Origin: Candidatus Symbiopectobacterium sp. NZEC151
GTDB lineage: Bacteria; Pseudomonadota; Gammaproteobacteria; Enterobacterales; Enterobacteriaceae
Direction of reading: 5' to 3'
Length of the DNA: 64,000 nt
NCBI RefSeq assembly: GCF_025962655.1
Contig: NZ_JAGFPE010000005.1
Span: forward strand, 62,001 to 126,000
Part shown: piece after piece, positions 37,431 through 47,290 of the stretch
How positions within the stretch are numbered: position 1 is the first letter of the stretch
Layout: each line of letters opens with the position of its first letter
Translations under genes and position numbers: made by a program
The notes under the pieces: generated by a model
What the model was told of the DNA's origin: nothing
Database searches by the model: none
What the model saw: only the letters and a program-made list of their open reading frames with translations

Positions 37431-38473
37431 TGAAAATGCCAGCCACGTCTCTCTCTCAGCTTTTTTGTTACGCCGCGCTGCTGATTGTCAGTGTGTTGAT
37501 GCTGAGCGTTTTTCAGAACCTGTTTAACGACTACATCCTTCGCATTATCTGCAACATCTTCATCTTTATGATCTTGGCGGTGAGCTACAACCTGATTAAC
37601 GGCGTCACCGGCCAGCTCTCGCTGGAGCCAAACGGCTTTGTTGCGGTAGGGGCCTACGTGACCGCGATTTTGCTGTTAACCGCCGATGCCAAAACCAACA
37701 TGTACGAAATGGCCGCGCCCAGTCCGTTCATTTTGGCTATCCACACCTCGTTTTTACCAGCGCTGTTGATCAGCGGCCTGTGTGCTGCGGTGCTGGCGGT
37801 GTGTCTCTCGTTTCCGGTGTTCCGGGTGCGCGGCGACTACCTGGCGATTGTGACCCTGGGTTTTGGCTTTATTATCAAAATTCTGGCGATCAATAACCCG
37901 CAAATCACCAACGGTGCCATCGGCATCAATGAGATCCCGCAGGCCAGCAATATGCTGTTCTGGTGTGGGTTGGTGGCGCTGGCGGCCATCGTGCTGGTGT
38001 TGCAGGTGGTGTATTCCAAATACGGCCGTGCCATGAAGGCAGTGCGTGATGATGAAGATGCGGCGATTGCCATGGGCATCAACACCTTCCGCATGAAGAC
38101 CTATGCCTTTGCCACCAGCGCCTTTTTCGAGGGTATCGGCGGTGGCCTGCTGGCATCGTTACTGACCATCATTTCTCCCGATCTGTTTGACTTTATGCTG
38201 ACCTTCCAACTGCTGATCATCATCGTGCTGGGCGGTTTGGGCAGCACCACCGGGGCGATCCTCGGCACCATCATTGTGATTGGTAGCGGTGAATGGCTGC
38301 GTTTCCTCGATCAGCCGCTCAACCTGTTCGGTCAGGATCTGGGCTCGCATCCGGGCTTGCGCATGGTGGTGTTCTCTCTGGTGTTGCTGATCATTATGCT
38401 GTTTGCCCGCGAAGGGCTGCTGGGGAAACAGGAGATTTGGGAAATCAACAGGAAGCGCCGCCATGGAAAATAA
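37430..38473 (+). CDS. livM: ABC importer permease, LivM family
   Basis: A 347-residue partner permease with about ten hydrophobic segments. [19 protein letters not shown] and the coupling stretch [20 protein letters not shown] match the LivM family. It overlaps livG by 11 bases and livH by 1. Confidence 0.93.
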   Translation: MKMPATSLSQLFCYAALLIVSVLMLSVFQNLFNDYILRIICNIFIFMILAVSYNLINGVTGQLSLEPNGFVAVGAYVTAILLLTADAKTNMYEMAAPSPFILAIHTSFLPALLISGLCAAVLAVCLSFPVFRVRGDYLAIVTLGFGFIIKILAINNPQITNGAIGINEIPQASNMLFWCGLVALAAIVLVLQVVYSKYGRAMKAVRDDEDAAIAMGINTFRMKTYAFATSAFFEGIGGGLLASLLTIISPDLFDFMLTFQLLIIIVLGGLGSTTGAILGTIIVIGSGEWLRFLDQPLNLFGQDLGSHPGLRMVVFSLVLLIIMLFAREGLLGKQEIWEINRKRRHGK

Positions 38474-39242
38474 AACGGTTCTTAACGTCGACAACGTCGT
38501 GATGCAGTTTGGCGGGCTGCGCGCGATTGATGGCGTCAGTTTCAGCATCAATGAAGCCGAGATCTTTGGGCTTATCGGCCCAAACGGCGCGGGCAAAACC
38601 ACTATGTTCAACGTGATCACCTCGAACTACAAGCCGACCTCGGGCTGCGTCAGTTTAGGGGATACCACCATCACCGGGCTTAAACCCAACGTGGTGGTTA
38701 ACAAGGGGATTGCGCGCACCTTTCAAAATATCCGCCTGTTTGGCTCCATGACGGTGCTGGAGAACGTGCTGATCGGTTTCGACCGCGCGATTCACTACTC
38801 GTTTATCGAAGCGGCACTGCACGTGGGGCGTTTCTTTTCGGCAGAACGCAAAGCCAAAGAAGAAGCGATGAAGATTCTGGAGTATATCGGTATCGCCCAG
38901 CATGCCAATGCGTTGGCCACTAACCTCAGCTACGGCAATCAGCGCAAGGTGGAGATCGCCCGCGCACTGGCGACCTCGCCGTCATTGCTGCTGCTGGATG
39001 AACCCGCCGCAGGCATGAACCCGAAAGAGACCAGCGAACTGGCGCAGTTGATTTTCAAAATGCGCGATGACTTCAAACTGACGGTGCTGTTAATCGAACA
39101 TGACATGTCGTTTGTCAACACGCTGTGTGAACGCGTGATGGTGCTGGACTACGGCAAACCGCTGTTTAGCGGCAAGACGCAGGAGGCGATCAACGACAAA
39201 GCTGTGATCGCCGCCTATCTGGGGGACATCGACTATGCTTAA
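38463..39242 (+). CDS. livG: ABC importer ATPase, LivG family
   Basis: The 259-residue nucleotide-binding subunit has Walker [13 protein letters not shown] signature [15 protein letters not shown], Walker [11 protein letters not shown] and switch His in IEHDM. The ATG at 38463 ([11 protein letters not shown]) lies inside the end of livM; an upstream in-frame ATG at 38403 would add 20 residues that belong to the livM frame overlap and do not fit the family. Confidence 0.93.
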   Translation: MENKTVLNVDNVVMQFGGLRAIDGVSFSINEAEIFGLIGPNGAGKTTMFNVITSNYKPTSGCVSLGDTTITGLKPNVVVNKGIARTFQNIRLFGSMTVLENVLIGFDRAIHYSFIEAALHVGRFFSAERKAKEEAMKILEYIGIAQHANALATNLSYGNQRKVEIARALATSPSLLLLDEPAAGMNPKETSELAQLIFKMRDDFKLTVLLIEHDMSFVNTLCERVMVLDYGKPLFSGKTQEAINDKAVIAAYLGDIDYA

Positions 39243-39930
39243 GGCCGAAAATCTACAGGTGTTTTACGGGTTGATTCAGGGATTGAAAGGCGTCGATATC
39301 GAGGTTAACAACAGCGAAATCGTTACGCTGATCGGCAGTAACGGCGCAGGCAAAACCTCAGCGCTGAGCGGCATTCTGAACATGGTGAAATCGTCGGGCA
39401 CGGTCACCTTCCTCAATGAAGAGGTCACACACAGCCAAACGCACCAGATTGTGCGCAAAGGGCTGGCGCTGGTGCCGGAAGGGCGCAAGGTGTTCACCAA
39501 CCTGACCATTGAAGAAAACCTGAAAATGGGAGCCTACAACAACCCGGTCAATTTCCATTATCTGTGCGAAAAGATGTACGCCCTGTTTCCACGCTTAAAG
39601 GAGCGTCGCCATCAGATGGCGGGCACCATGAGCGGCGGTGAACAACAGATGCTGGCGATTGCCCGCGCCTTGATGAGTGAACCGGTATTGCTGATGCTGG
39701 ATGAACCCAGTCTCGGGCTGGCACCGAAGATTGTGGGTGAGGTGTTCAACATTATCAAACAGTTGCAGAAGGAAAATATCACCATTCTGCTGGTGGAACA
39801 GAACGCGACGGCGGCATTGAAAATCGCCGATCGTGCCTATGTGCTGGAGAATGGCAACATCGTGCTGCACGGTGTAGCGGCGGATATTCTCGCCAATCCT
39901 GAGGTGAAACGGATGTATCTCGGGGGATGA
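39235..39930 (+). CDS. livF: ABC importer ATPase, LivF family
   Basis: The 231-residue second ATPase has Walker A GSNGAGKTS (Ser in the last place, common in LivF), signature MSGGEQQMLAIARAL, Walker B LLMLDEPSLGL and VEQNA. It overlaps livG by 8 bases. It is the last gene of the importer operon. Confidence 0.93.
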   Translation: MLKAENLQVFYGLIQGLKGVDIEVNNSEIVTLIGSNGAGKTSALSGILNMVKSSGTVTFLNEEVTHSQTHQIVRKGLALVPEGRKVFTNLTIEENLKMGAYNNPVNFHYLCEKMYALFPRLKERRHQMAGTMSGGEQQMLAIARALMSEPVLLMLDEPSLGLAPKIVGEVFNIIKQLQKENITILLVEQNATAALKIADRAYVLENGNIVLHGVAADILANPEVKRMYLGG

Positions 39931-39951
39931 CCCTGCGCGAGTGCCTGTCTA

Positions 39952-39983
39952 CTCATGATTTCCGCGCACGCGGAAATCATGAG
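39952..39983 (+). repeat. Perfect inverted repeat after livF
   Basis: CTCATGATTTCCGC and its exact reverse complement are separated by 4 bases, 22 bases after the livF stop. The stem is long, but no T-run follows, so it may stabilise the mRNA end or act as a factor-assisted terminator. Confidence 0.65.
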
Positions 39984-40130
39984 ATTGCCCGTAATTGTTG
40001 GTATAGAAAAACCCGCCATTGACGCCGTCTGCTATGATCCTGACAATGCTCTCCCCTTTATCCAACGTACTGTTTATCGAACATACTGTTTAGTAAACCA
40101 AAGGTGCCGTTAATAACCCGGTAGGACTTT

Positions 40131-40904
40131 ATGGAAGCGTGGCTGGATCATTTTGTGACCCAATCTGTCACTTATTCGCTGATTGCGGTGATGTTAGTGG
40201 CTTTTTTAGAATCGCTGGCGCTGGTGGGGCTATTGCTGCCCGGTACGGTGATGATGGCGACGCTGGGCGCGCTCATCGGTAGCGGGCAACTGAGCCTGTA
40301 CGCGGCGTGGGGGGCCGGGTTGGTGGGCTGCCTGCTCGGCGATTGGATATCCTATTTCATCGGCTGGAAATTCAAAACGCCGCTGCACAACTGGTCGTTT
40401 TTAAAGAAATACCAGACCTTGCTGCGTCGCACAGAGCACGCCTTGCACCAACACCCGATGCCCACGGTGATTATCGGGCGCTTCGTGGGTCCAACCCGCC
40501 CGTTGATCCCGATGGTGGCAGGAATGCTGGCACTTCCCCCTGCGCGCTTTGCGCTGCCGAATATCATCGGTTGCGTTGTCTGGCCGCCGGTCTATTTTAT
40601 GCCGGGCATTCTGGCGGGCGTCGCGTATGACATTCCTTCCGGTGGCAACAGCGCGTCATTTCGCTGGCTGCTGCTGGGGGTGGCAATCGTGGTGTGGCTT
40701 GCCGGATGGCTAGGCTGGCGCTGGTGGAACAGCCGCAAGCAAACCAAAAGCCATAAACGTTTGAAGTGGTTAACCATAGTGCGTTTGCGCTGGTTGGCAC
40801 CGTTGACCATGACGGCCGCCGTCGCCGGGGTGGTGATGTTACTTCAACACCCGATGATGCCGGTATACAGCCATCTGCTCGGGAAAGTGATTTTGCGTGG
40901 TTAA
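40131..40904 (+). CDS. yabI: DedA-family inner-membrane protein YabI
   Basis: The 257-residue membrane protein matches E. coli YabI, including FLESLALVGLLLPGTVMMA, the DedA signature GRFVGPTRPLIPMVAGM and the amphipathic re-entrant segments either side of it. DedA proteins are implicated in lipid-carrier (undecaprenyl phosphate) or lipid flipping and envelope homeostasis. In E. coli yabI directly precedes thiQ; here ilvBN lies between them. Confidence 0.93.
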   Translation: MEAWLDHFVTQSVTYSLIAVMLVAFLESLALVGLLLPGTVMMATLGALIGSGQLSLYAAWGAGLVGCLLGDWISYFIGWKFKTPLHNWSFLKKYQTLLRRTEHALHQHPMPTVIIGRFVGPTRPLIPMVAGMLALPPARFALPNIIGCVVWPPVYFMPGILAGVAYDIPSGGNSASFRWLLLGVAIVVWLAGWLGWRWWNSRKQTKSHKRLKWLTIVRLRWLAPLTMTAAVAGVVMLLQHPMMPVYSHLLGKVILRG

Positions 40905-40977
40905 TTAACCTGTTGATACGTCACGAAAGTAGATCTGTTTGAAACGTTGTTTTACTATCATCCCCGCGTGAAGGCAG

Positions 40978-40998
40978 CGGCAACCCAGTGGGTTGCCG
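40978..40998 (+). terminator. Hairpin after yabI, possible weak terminator
   Basis: CGGCAACCC and GGGTTGCCG form a perfect 9-bp stem with a 3-base loop between yabI and the next gene. Only a mixed TTGTT follows, so termination is uncertain. Confidence 0.45.
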
Positions 40999-41037
40999 TT
41001 GTTCACGTTACTATCATAACCAATGGATGGAAAAACA

Positions 41038-41388
41038 ATGAAAAAGATCGTGATTACGGCGCTGGTGCTGTTGATGAGCGCAGGGGCTTATGCCGCTGGG
41101 GATAAAAGCAAAACGATTACGGCAAAAAGCTACGGGGATAAATGGCCGTTCACCTTTGAGAAAGGGGAACTCATTTGTTCGACGGGCATCGTGGTGCTGA
41201 AAAACAGTAAAGATGGCAAGGTGTATGCGCTTAATGGTATGGCAAATGCGCTGGCTGATTCAGGCCGTAAACTGGGCAAGGCAACCATTTTGAATAATAA
41301 AGCCGTTACCAAGCCGGATCCGCAAGTGGCGGGTTATCAAATGTCTACCGTCGATATCATGATGGAAGGCCGCGAACTCTGTAATTAA
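41038..41388 (+). CDS. Small periplasmic protein of the YebY/DUF2511 type
   Basis: A 116-residue product. The N-terminal signal peptide has a cleavage region GAYAAGDK near residue 19. DKWPFTFEKGELIC resembles the conserved part of E. coli YebY, and two cysteines (in ELICSTG and at the C-terminal ELCN) could form a disulfide. YebY in E. coli is associated with copper response (literature, from memory); no function can be asserted here. An ATG at 41023 would add five residues before the signal peptide. Confidence 0.75.
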   Translation: MKKIVITALVLLMSAGAYAAGDKSKTITAKSYGDKWPFTFEKGELICSTGIVVLKNSKDGKVYALNGMANALADSGRKLGKATILNNKAVTKPDPQVAGYQMSTVDIMMEGRELCN

Positions 41389-41403
41389 TCGCCATGTGCC
41401 CGC

Positions 41404-41431
41404 TAGCAGGATGACTCAGCGCATCCTGCTA
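41404..41431 (+). terminator. Hairpin between convergent yebY-like gene and ilvN
   Basis: Perfect 10-bp stem TAGCAGGATG/CATCCTGCTA with an 8-base loop between two convergent genes. There is no clear T-run on either side. Confidence 0.6.
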
Positions 41432-41452
41432 ATCGCGGTAATGGGCCGAGCG

Positions 41453-41746
41453 TTAACGATAAAACTCAGCCACCTGATCAAAAATGCGCATGTCGGCACC
41501 GTGGCGGCGCACCTGTAGCACATCCTCCAGCTTTTCCACCTGACTTATCATCTGCGGTAGTCGGCTGTCTTCCTGCACCAGAAGCCAGATACGGCTCTCT
41601 TTGCCCCCGGCCAGCGGCATACACAGAATGCCTTCCACGTTATAAGCGCGACGGGCGAACAGTCCACACACATGAGACATTACGCCTGGGTGGTTGCGTA
41701 CCGCCAGTTCTAGCGTTACGTGAGACGAAGTTGATTGATTTTGCAT
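41453..41746 (-). CDS. ilvN: Acetolactate synthase I small (regulatory) subunit
   Basis: The 97-residue ACT-domain subunit binds valine and makes the IlvB enzyme feedback-sensitive. [28 protein letters not shown] is nearly the E. coli sequence. The ATG at 41746 gives MQNQ-, close to E. coli; the earlier in-frame start at 41761 lies inside ilvB. The gap to ilvB is only 4 bases, so the subunits are co-translated. Confidence 0.94.
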   Translation of the reverse strand: MQNQSTSSHVTLELAVRNHPGVMSHVCGLFARRAYNVEGILCMPLAGGKESRIWLLVQEDSRLPQMISQVEKLEDVLQVRRHGADMRIFDQVAEFYR

Positions 41747-41750
41747 GGTG

Positions 41751-43430
41751 TCAGTCTCCAATCATGTCGGTGTTGGCCCCGCCCGGCGGCACCATCGGGT
41801 ATACTTTTTCGTTAGCATCGATAGCCGCATGAATCAGCGCCGGACCCGGCGTGTGCAGGGCATCTGCCAGCATGGCAGTCGGATCGTCTGCGTTATTCAG
41901 ATCGTACGCCGCGAAGCCAAAGCCGCGAGCGATGCTGACGAAATCCGTTTGGTAGCGGTAATCCGCAGCGAAGATGCGCTGCCCATAGAACAGGTCTTGC
42001 TGCTGGTGCACCAGCCCTAATGCCTGATTGTTCATCAGGATGATCTTAACGTTAAGCCCTTCTTCGGCCGCCGTCGCCATCTCTTGAATGTTCATCATGA
42101 TGCTGCCGTCGCCGGAAAAGCACACCACAATTTTGTCGGGCTCTGCCAGCGCAGCACCCATTGCAGCGGGCAAACCAAACCCCATGGTGCCGAGACCGCC
42201 GGAGGTCAGCCACTGGCGCGGCCGACGCAGCGGATAGCTCTGCGCCACCCACATCTGATGCTGGCCCACGTCGGTGGCGATGATAGCATCGTCCGTCAAC
42301 GCCCGTGCGGTCGCCTGCACCAGCCCGTAGTGGCTCAGCGGATCGTCAGCGCCCGGCATGCGGAACGGATAGGTTTGCTGTAGCTCGGATACCGTCTGAT
42401 GCCATTTCTCGCGTTTTTGCGGCTCAATCAACGGCAACAGTTGTGTCAGCGCTTCACCCACATCGGCATGCAGCCCAACGTGCGCCTGACGAATTTTTCC
42501 CAGCTCCGCCGCATCGATATCAATATGGATGATGCTGGCATCCGGGCAGAACTGCTCCGCTTTACCGATAGCGCGATCGTCAAAGCGCGCCCCCAGCACG
42601 ATAAGCAAATCTGACTGCTGCAAAATCAGGTTAGTGGCACGGGCAGCGTGCATGCCTAACATGCCGAGTGACAGCGGGTGATCCGTCGGCATGGCACCGA
42701 GCGCCATCAGCGTCATGGTGGTGGGCAGGTTGGCGCGCTCGGCAAGTTCAATCGCCTGTTTGTGGGCTTCGGCGCTGATGATGCCGCCGCCCAGATAGAG
42801 GATTGGGCGCTCGGCCGCATTGATCATCGCGGCGGCCTGCGCGATGGCGTGTGTATCGATGCCGGGCGTGAGATCGCGTTCAGCAATCGCGGGCAGCTCT
42901 GCCAATTCGATGGTAGCGGTTTGAATATCTTTCGGAATATCGATCCACACCGGGCCGGGACGTCCTGATTGCGCGATGCGAAACGCGTCTGAAATCACGC
43001 GCGGCAGTTCGTTGATGTCCCGTACCAGATAGTTGTGTTTGGTGACGGGGATGGAAATGCCATAGGTATCCACTTCCTGAAAGGCATCGGTACCGATCAT
43101 CGACGAGGAGACCTGACCGGTAATGCACACCAGAGGGATGGAATCGAGTTTCGCATCGGCAATCGCGGTCAGCAGGTTAGTGGCTCCCGGGCCGCTGGAA
43201 GCCAGACAAACGGCGGCTTTGCCACTGGCGCGCGCCATGCCCTGCGCGATAAACCCTGCCCCTTGCTCATGACGAGCGAGAATATGGCGAATGGTTTTGC
43301 TCTGCCCCAGCGCATCGTACAGCGGCAGTGCCGCCCCGCCGGGAATGCCCGCTACCGTGGTGATGCCCTGCTGTTCCAACAGCCGGACGATCAACTGTGC
43401 TCCGGTATAACGCATAGTAATATCCTTCAT
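41751..43430 (-). CDS. ilvB: Acetolactate synthase I large subunit
   Basis: Thiamine-diphosphate and FAD enzyme that condenses pyruvate with pyruvate or 2-oxobutyrate, the first common step of Val/Leu/Ile synthesis. In the 559-residue product the catalytic Glu is in [10 protein letters not shown], and the ThDP-binding motif [12 protein letters not shown]...NN lies at ~445-475. It is preceded by the ivbL leader and attenuator, as in E. coli, but lies in a different place: between yabI and thiQ. Confidence 0.96.
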   Translation of the reverse strand: MKDITMRYTGAQLIVRLLEQQGITTVAGIPGGAALPLYDALGQSKTIRHILARHEQGAGFIAQGMARASGKAAVCLASSGPGATNLLTAIADAKLDSIPLVCITGQVSSSMIGTDAFQEVDTYGISIPVTKHNYLVRDINELPRVISDAFRIAQSGRPGPVWIDIPKDIQTATIELAELPAIAERDLTPGIDTHAIAQAAAMINAAERPILYLGGGIISAEAHKQAIELAERANLPTTMTLMALGAMPTDHPLSLGMLGMHAARATNLILQQSDLLIVLGARFDDRAIGKAEQFCPDASIIHIDIDAAELGKIRQAHVGLHADVGEALTQLLPLIEPQKREKWHQTVSELQQTYPFRMPGADDPLSHYGLVQATARALTDDAIIATDVGQHQMWVAQSYPLRRPRQWLTSGGLGTMGFGLPAAMGAALAEPDKIVVCFSGDGSIMMNIQEMATAAEEGLNVKIILMNNQALGLVHQQQDLFYGQRIFAADYRYQTDFVSIARGFGFAAYDLNNADDPTAMLADALHTPGPALIHAAIDANEKVYPMVPPGGANTDMIGD

Positions 43431-43461
43431 CTGGGCCGGTGCGTTTTCGGAGCGGGGGAGG

Positions 43462-43502
43462 TAAAAACAAGAAACCCCGCTCGGCTGGCGCCGGCGGGGT
43501 TT
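43462..43502 (-). terminator. ilvBN attenuator
   Basis: Read on the minus strand, AAACCCCGC and GCGGGGTTT form a 9-bp stem around a G+C-rich loop, followed by TCTTGTTTTTAC. It lies between the leader ivbL and ilvB, where ribosome stalling at Val codons would permit an alternative antiterminator fold. Confidence 0.85.
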
Positions 43503-43529
43503 GGGAATCGTGCTGTGATTCGGAACCCG

Positions 43530-43619
43530 TTACGGCGCGTCGCCGACGACGACCACCACGACCACGCGCACGACGACGACCGCGTCAACATGCGCGGTGT
43601 GTAGTAGTGCAGAAGTCAT
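43530..43619 (-). CDS. ivbL: ilvBN leader peptide IvbL
   Basis: A 29-codon leader with 12 valine codons: one at position 11, four at 14-17 and seven at 19-25, interrupted by one Arg. It ends Gly-Asp-Ala-Pro, close to the Gly-Asn-Ala-Pro end of E. coli IvbL. The Val run lets charged tRNA-Val level decide whether the downstream terminator forms. It is too short for ordinary gene finders, and the valine run is longer than I recall for E. coli. Confidence 0.93.
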   Translation of the reverse strand: MTSALLHTAHVDAVVVVRVVVVVVVGDAP

Positions 43620-43783
43620 AGCAGCGGAGTGTCTCACGGTGTTCCTGTCAATCAGTCAGTTAATTAGCCGTTTTATATAAGCACGGCCGTTGCAATAGGC
43701 GCAATACCCACAAGGAATAAAAAGTGAAAATTTTATTCAGCTCACAAAATACCCTGTGTTGAGTAGCCACCCGGTGTAGACGA

Positions 43784-44491
43784 TCAGTCACGCGCTGCGC
43801 TAATCCCCAGTATTCGCGCCGCCTCGCTGCTGCCGTCACACAGCGACATGGTGGGGCCGTCATAGGCGATGTTACCTTCCACCAACAGCAGGCTGCGTGG
43901 GGCAATACGTAGCGCATCATCCAGATTATGAGTGACCATCAGCAGCGTAAGCTGCTGTTCTGTGCATACCGTATCGACCAGCGTGAGCATATCCTGACGC
44001 AGCGCCGGGTCCAGCGCGGAGAACGGCTCATCCAGCAGCAGGATAGGGCGTTGACGCAGCAGGCAACGGGCCAATGCGGCGCGCTGGCGTTGACCGCCGG
44101 AAACCTGCGCGGGCAGGCGTTGCAACAGGCTGCTTAAGCCCACGTGTTCCGCAATCGCGTGTAATGCCTGACGCTGTGCTGCCGTGAGACGCAAGCCGGG
44201 GTGCAGGCCAAGCGAAATATTTTGTTCCAGCGTCAGGTGCGGGAACAGGTTGTTTTCCTGAAACAGTATCGACACCGGACGCTCTGCGGGCGGCGTATGA
44301 CGGTGATCGTCGCCATTGAGCCACAGTTCGCCGCTGTTCGGTAATAAAAACCCGGCAATCAAGCTGAGCAGCGTGCTTTTGCCGGCACCGCTTGGCCCCA
44401 GCAGGGCAACGCGCTCTCCCGCCGCGATGTTGACATCGAACTGCATGGGAGCCTGTTGATAGAGATAAGTGAGTTTATTCAGCGACAGCAT
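43784..44491 (-). CDS. thiQ: Thiamine ABC importer ATPase
   Basis: A 235-residue ATPase with Walker [10 protein letters not shown], signature [15 protein letters not shown] and Walker [13 protein letters not shown]. It energises uptake of thiamine and its phosphates through ThiP. The start overlaps the thiP end by 17 bases. It is the last gene of thiBPQ. Confidence 0.95.
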   Translation of the reverse strand: MLSLNKLTYLYQQAPMQFDVNIAAGERVALLGPSGAGKSTLLSLIAGFLLPNSGELWLNGDDHRHTPPAERPVSILFQENNLFPHLTLEQNISLGLHPGLRLTAAQRQALHAIAEHVGLSSLLQRLPAQVSGGQRQRAALARCLLRQRPILLLDEPFSALDPALRQDMLTLVDTVCTEQQLTLLMVTHNLDDALRIAPRSLLLVEGNIAYDGPTMSLCDGSSEAARILGISAARD

Positions 44492-46103
44492 GTCGGCCCG
44501 CCCGTTTTTGCCACAGGGTCAATGTCTCCATCACGGTAAACAACGCGAAACAGAGCAGCATCAGTAACAGTGCGGTCACTGCACCGTCTGCGCTGCGATA
44601 AGCGCCAATTTGTTGGTAAAGATAGAAGGGTAGCGTGCGGAACTGCTCATTGCCAAACAAGGCAATAATGCCGAAATCCCCGACCGACAGCACGCAGGCA
44701 AACGCCATCGCCTGCGCAATGGGTTGTTGCAACGCGCGCAGCTCAATCAGCCGCAGACGATGCCAGCCGCGAATATCCAGAGAGTGGCACAACAGGTTAT
44801 AGCGCTGTGCCACGTCGAGCATCGGGTTCTCCAGCACCTTGAGCGCATAGGGGATCGCCATCAGCGCGTTGGTGGTGACCACCAGCCCATACGGTGAGGT
44901 CGGTAACCCGACGGTGTTGTTGAGAATGAGGAAAAAACCGGTCGCCAATACAATGCCCGGCATCGCCAGAATCAGCAGGCCGCTGATGTCCATCAACTGT
45001 CCGGCCAGTCGCTGCTGACGCAGTTTCAGCTCACGACTGCTCCACAGCAGCATCAGCGTCAGGATAACGCACAGCGCACCCGCACCGAGTGCGATACGCA
45101 GGGATGTCCACAGCGTTTGCCACAGTGCGGGCTGTTTCAGCACCGTCAGCATCGCCGGATTGAGGCCGTCCAGCACCACGGCCAGCAAGGGCGGCACCAG
45201 CAATAACAGCGCTGCCAGGATAATCACGGTATCGCCCAGACGTCCGGCCAGCGAATCCTGCGGGTTGCGCCAGCGCAATTGTTGGGTATTGCCCACGGCA
45301 AACCACGATCCGAGTCGTTGACTCAGTAACACCAAGCCCAGACAGCAGACCATCTGGATCAGCGCCAGCCCTGCGGCGCGCGCGGGATCGTAATCAAAAC
45401 TCAATGCCTGATAGATAGCCAGTTCGATGGTGGTGGCACGCGGGCCGCCGCCGAGTGACAGCACGGTAGCAAAACTGGCGAAGCAGAGCATGAAAATCAG
45501 TGCCGCACTGGGCAGGATCTGACGCCGCAACCAGGGCCACTCAATAAGACGAAAGGTTTGCCAGGTATTCATGCCCAACTGTGCCGCTAACTGACGTTGT
45601 TCCGTGGAGATGGATTCCAGGGCTTGCAACAGCAGGCGTGTCGCCAGCGGCAGATTAAAGAACACGTGGGCCAGCAGGATCCCTTGCAGTCCATAGGGGG
45701 AAAAGGTGTAGTCAAAACCGAGTGCGCTTAAGCCCTGAGCCAGCCAGCCCTGTCGCCCGTAAACGCGCAGTATGCCAAATACCGCCACCAACACCGGTAA
45801 CACCAGCGTCATGGCACACAGGCGCAACAGCCAGGTTCTGCCAGGAAAATGGCGGCGGTAAAGGGCGCGAGCCAGCACAATGGCGGGCAGCGTGGAGAGT
45901 AACGCCGAAAGCAATGCCTGCCAAAAGGTAAAGCGCACCACGTACCACACATAGCTGTCACCCCACAGCGTTTGCCATGGGGTATCCGGTGCCTGATGCC
46001 AGAGTGCGCCAAACGCCAGCAGGGCTACGCCTGCCAGCAATGCGGCGGTGAACAGCCCCGGCCAGAGCCAGTGTGGGATCAGCGGCTGACGGCGCGTTGC
46101 CAT
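44475..46103 (-). CDS. thiP: Thiamine ABC importer permease
   Basis: A 542-residue fused permease with two homologous halves and about twelve hydrophobic segments. Each half carries a binding-protein-dependent coupling loop (near [17 protein letters not shown] and [16 protein letters not shown]). The ATG at 46103 begins [10 protein letters not shown] exactly as in E. coli; an in-frame start four codons upstream is less likely. It overlaps thiB by 25 bases. Confidence 0.95.
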   Translation of the reverse strand: MATRRQPLIPHWLWPGLFTAALLAGVALLAFGALWHQAPDTPWQTLWGDSYVWYVVRFTFWQALLSALLSTLPAIVLARALYRRHFPGRTWLLRLCAMTLVLPVLVAVFGILRVYGRQGWLAQGLSALGFDYTFSPYGLQGILLAHVFFNLPLATRLLLQALESISTEQRQLAAQLGMNTWQTFRLIEWPWLRRQILPSAALIFMLCFASFATVLSLGGGPRATTIELAIYQALSFDYDPARAAGLALIQMVCCLGLVLLSQRLGSWFAVGNTQQLRWRNPQDSLAGRLGDTVIILAALLLLVPPLLAVVLDGLNPAMLTVLKQPALWQTLWTSLRIALGAGALCVILTLMLLWSSRELKLRQQRLAGQLMDISGLLILAMPGIVLATGFFLILNNTVGLPTSPYGLVVTTNALMAIPYALKVLENPMLDVAQRYNLLCHSLDIRGWHRLRLIELRALQQPIAQAMAFACVLSVGDFGIIALFGNEQFRTLPFYLYQQIGAYRSADGAVTALLLMLLCFALFTVMETLTLWQKRAGRHAVAE

Positions 46104-47092
46104 GCCTGAATCCACTGCCCGCGCAGGTCCGCCACCTCTGGTGCGCTAAAGGACAGCGCTTTTTCCGGGCGCGCCAGCGACTGGAATCCTTCCGGCAGTG
46201 CCACGCCGGTGACCGGATACATCCAGTTGGTGGTTGGGATCAGGCTTTGGAACGTCGGGCTGAGGATAAACTGCATAAAGCGGTTTGCGAGTTCCGGTTG
46301 CTTGCTGGCGCTCAACTGCCCGGCAACCTCAACCTGCATATAGTGGCCTTCGCTGAACAGCGCCGCCGCGTAGTTCGTCTTTTTCTCTTCGATAATGTGA
46401 TAGGCCGGAGAGGTGGTGTAGCTCAGCACCAGATCCGCCTCGCCCTTGAGGAACAGGCCATAAGCCTCACTCCACCCTTTGGTGACGGTAACGGTTTTAC
46501 GTGCCAGCTTTTGCCAGGCGTCGGGGGCCTTATCGCCATACACCTTTTGCATCCACAGCAGCAGGCCCAGCCCCGGCGTACTGGTGCGCGGGTCTTGATA
46601 AATCACCTTCAGCGGCTGATCGCTGTTGATCAGGGCATCAAGACTGGTCGGTGGATTTTTTAGTGTGTCTTTGTTGTAGACGAACGCGAAGTAGCCGTAA
46701 TCATAAGGCAGGAACGTGGCATTGTTCCAACCGCCCGGCAGCGTTAACGCGTCGGTTTTTACGTTGTGTGCGCTAAACAGCCCGGTATCTGATGCCGCTT
46801 TGAGCAGGTTGTTATCCAGCCCCAGCACAATATCCGCTTTGCTGTTTTTGCCTTCCATGCGCAAGCGGTTCAACAGAGCAACGCCATCTTCCAGCGCGAC
46901 GAAATTCAATTCACACTCGCACTCTTGTTCGAAGGCTTTTTTAATTGCCGGGCCGGGGCCCCATTCAGACGCAAAGGAATCGTAGGTGTAAACGGTCAAC
47001 GCAGGCTTGGCATTCGCGGCAGCGGAGCCGAGCATCAGGGCGGTGAGGCCGAAAACGGGAAGCAATAAACGGGATAATAGCGACTGTAACAC
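46079..47092 (-). CDS. thiB: Periplasmic thiamine-binding protein
   Basis: A 337-residue receptor (tbpA) of the type II periplasmic-binding fold. A signal peptide (to ~28, AAANAKP) precedes LTVYTYDSFASEWGPGPAIK, the conserved start of ThiB. WMQKVYGDKAPDAWQ and SYTTSPAYH follow. It binds thiamine, ThMP and ThDP for ThiPQ. It is first gene of the operon, controlled by the TPP riboswitch just upstream. Confidence 0.96.
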   Translation of the reverse strand: MLQSLLSRLLLPVFGLTALMLGSAAANAKPALTVYTYDSFASEWGPGPAIKKAFEQECECELNFVALEDGVALLNRLRMEGKNSKADIVLGLDNNLLKAASDTGLFSAHNVKTDALTLPGGWNNATFLPYDYGYFAFVYNKDTLKNPPTSLDALINSDQPLKVIYQDPRTSTPGLGLLLWMQKVYGDKAPDAWQKLARKTVTVTKGWSEAYGLFLKGEADLVLSYTTSPAYHIIEEKKTNYAAALFSEGHYMQVEVAGQLSASKQPELANRFMQFILSPTFQSLIPTTNWMYPVTGVALPEGFQSLARPEKALSFSAPEVADLRGQWIQAWQRAVSR

Positions 47093-47147
47093 TTTGCACT
47101 CCTGGGTAGATTAGGGTGGCAAAGGACTTTGAGGCAGGCGAATGCAC

Positions 47148-47262
47148 TCTCAAATCCCTTCGCCGGTATTAACCGGATCAGGTTCGACGGGTATTTTCTC
47201 AGCATAAATACCGTGCGTTGACAAGGCGATATTATCAACAAACGGCCTGCACCCCGTTGAGA
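47148..47262 (-). promoter_or_regulatory. TPP riboswitch (THI element) of thiBPQ
   Basis: On the minus strand the element runs from TCTCAACGGGGTGC through GCTGAGAAAATACCCG and ACCTGATCCGGTTAATACCGG to GAAGGGATTTGAGA, i.e. all conserved THI-box blocks in order. TCTCA/TGAGA closes helix P1. The P3 arm is long: CCGT and GTTGA pair with TCAAC and ACGG. Thiamine pyrophosphate binding should shut off thiBPQ. It ends 55 bases before the thiB start. Confidence 0.95.
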
Positions 47263-47290
47263 ACGTCATTATTGTAAAGGGTTTGTAGCA

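Noticed and set aside
39952..39983. Long perfect hairpin as a Rho-independent terminator of the importer operon
   Set aside because: No T-run follows the stem, so it is listed as an inverted repeat and not as a terminator.
43035..43604. 189-codon plus-strand frame over ilvB and ivbL
   Set aside because: Covers the attenuator and leader of ilvBN on the opposite strand; its Asp/His-rich end is only the complement of the valine codons.
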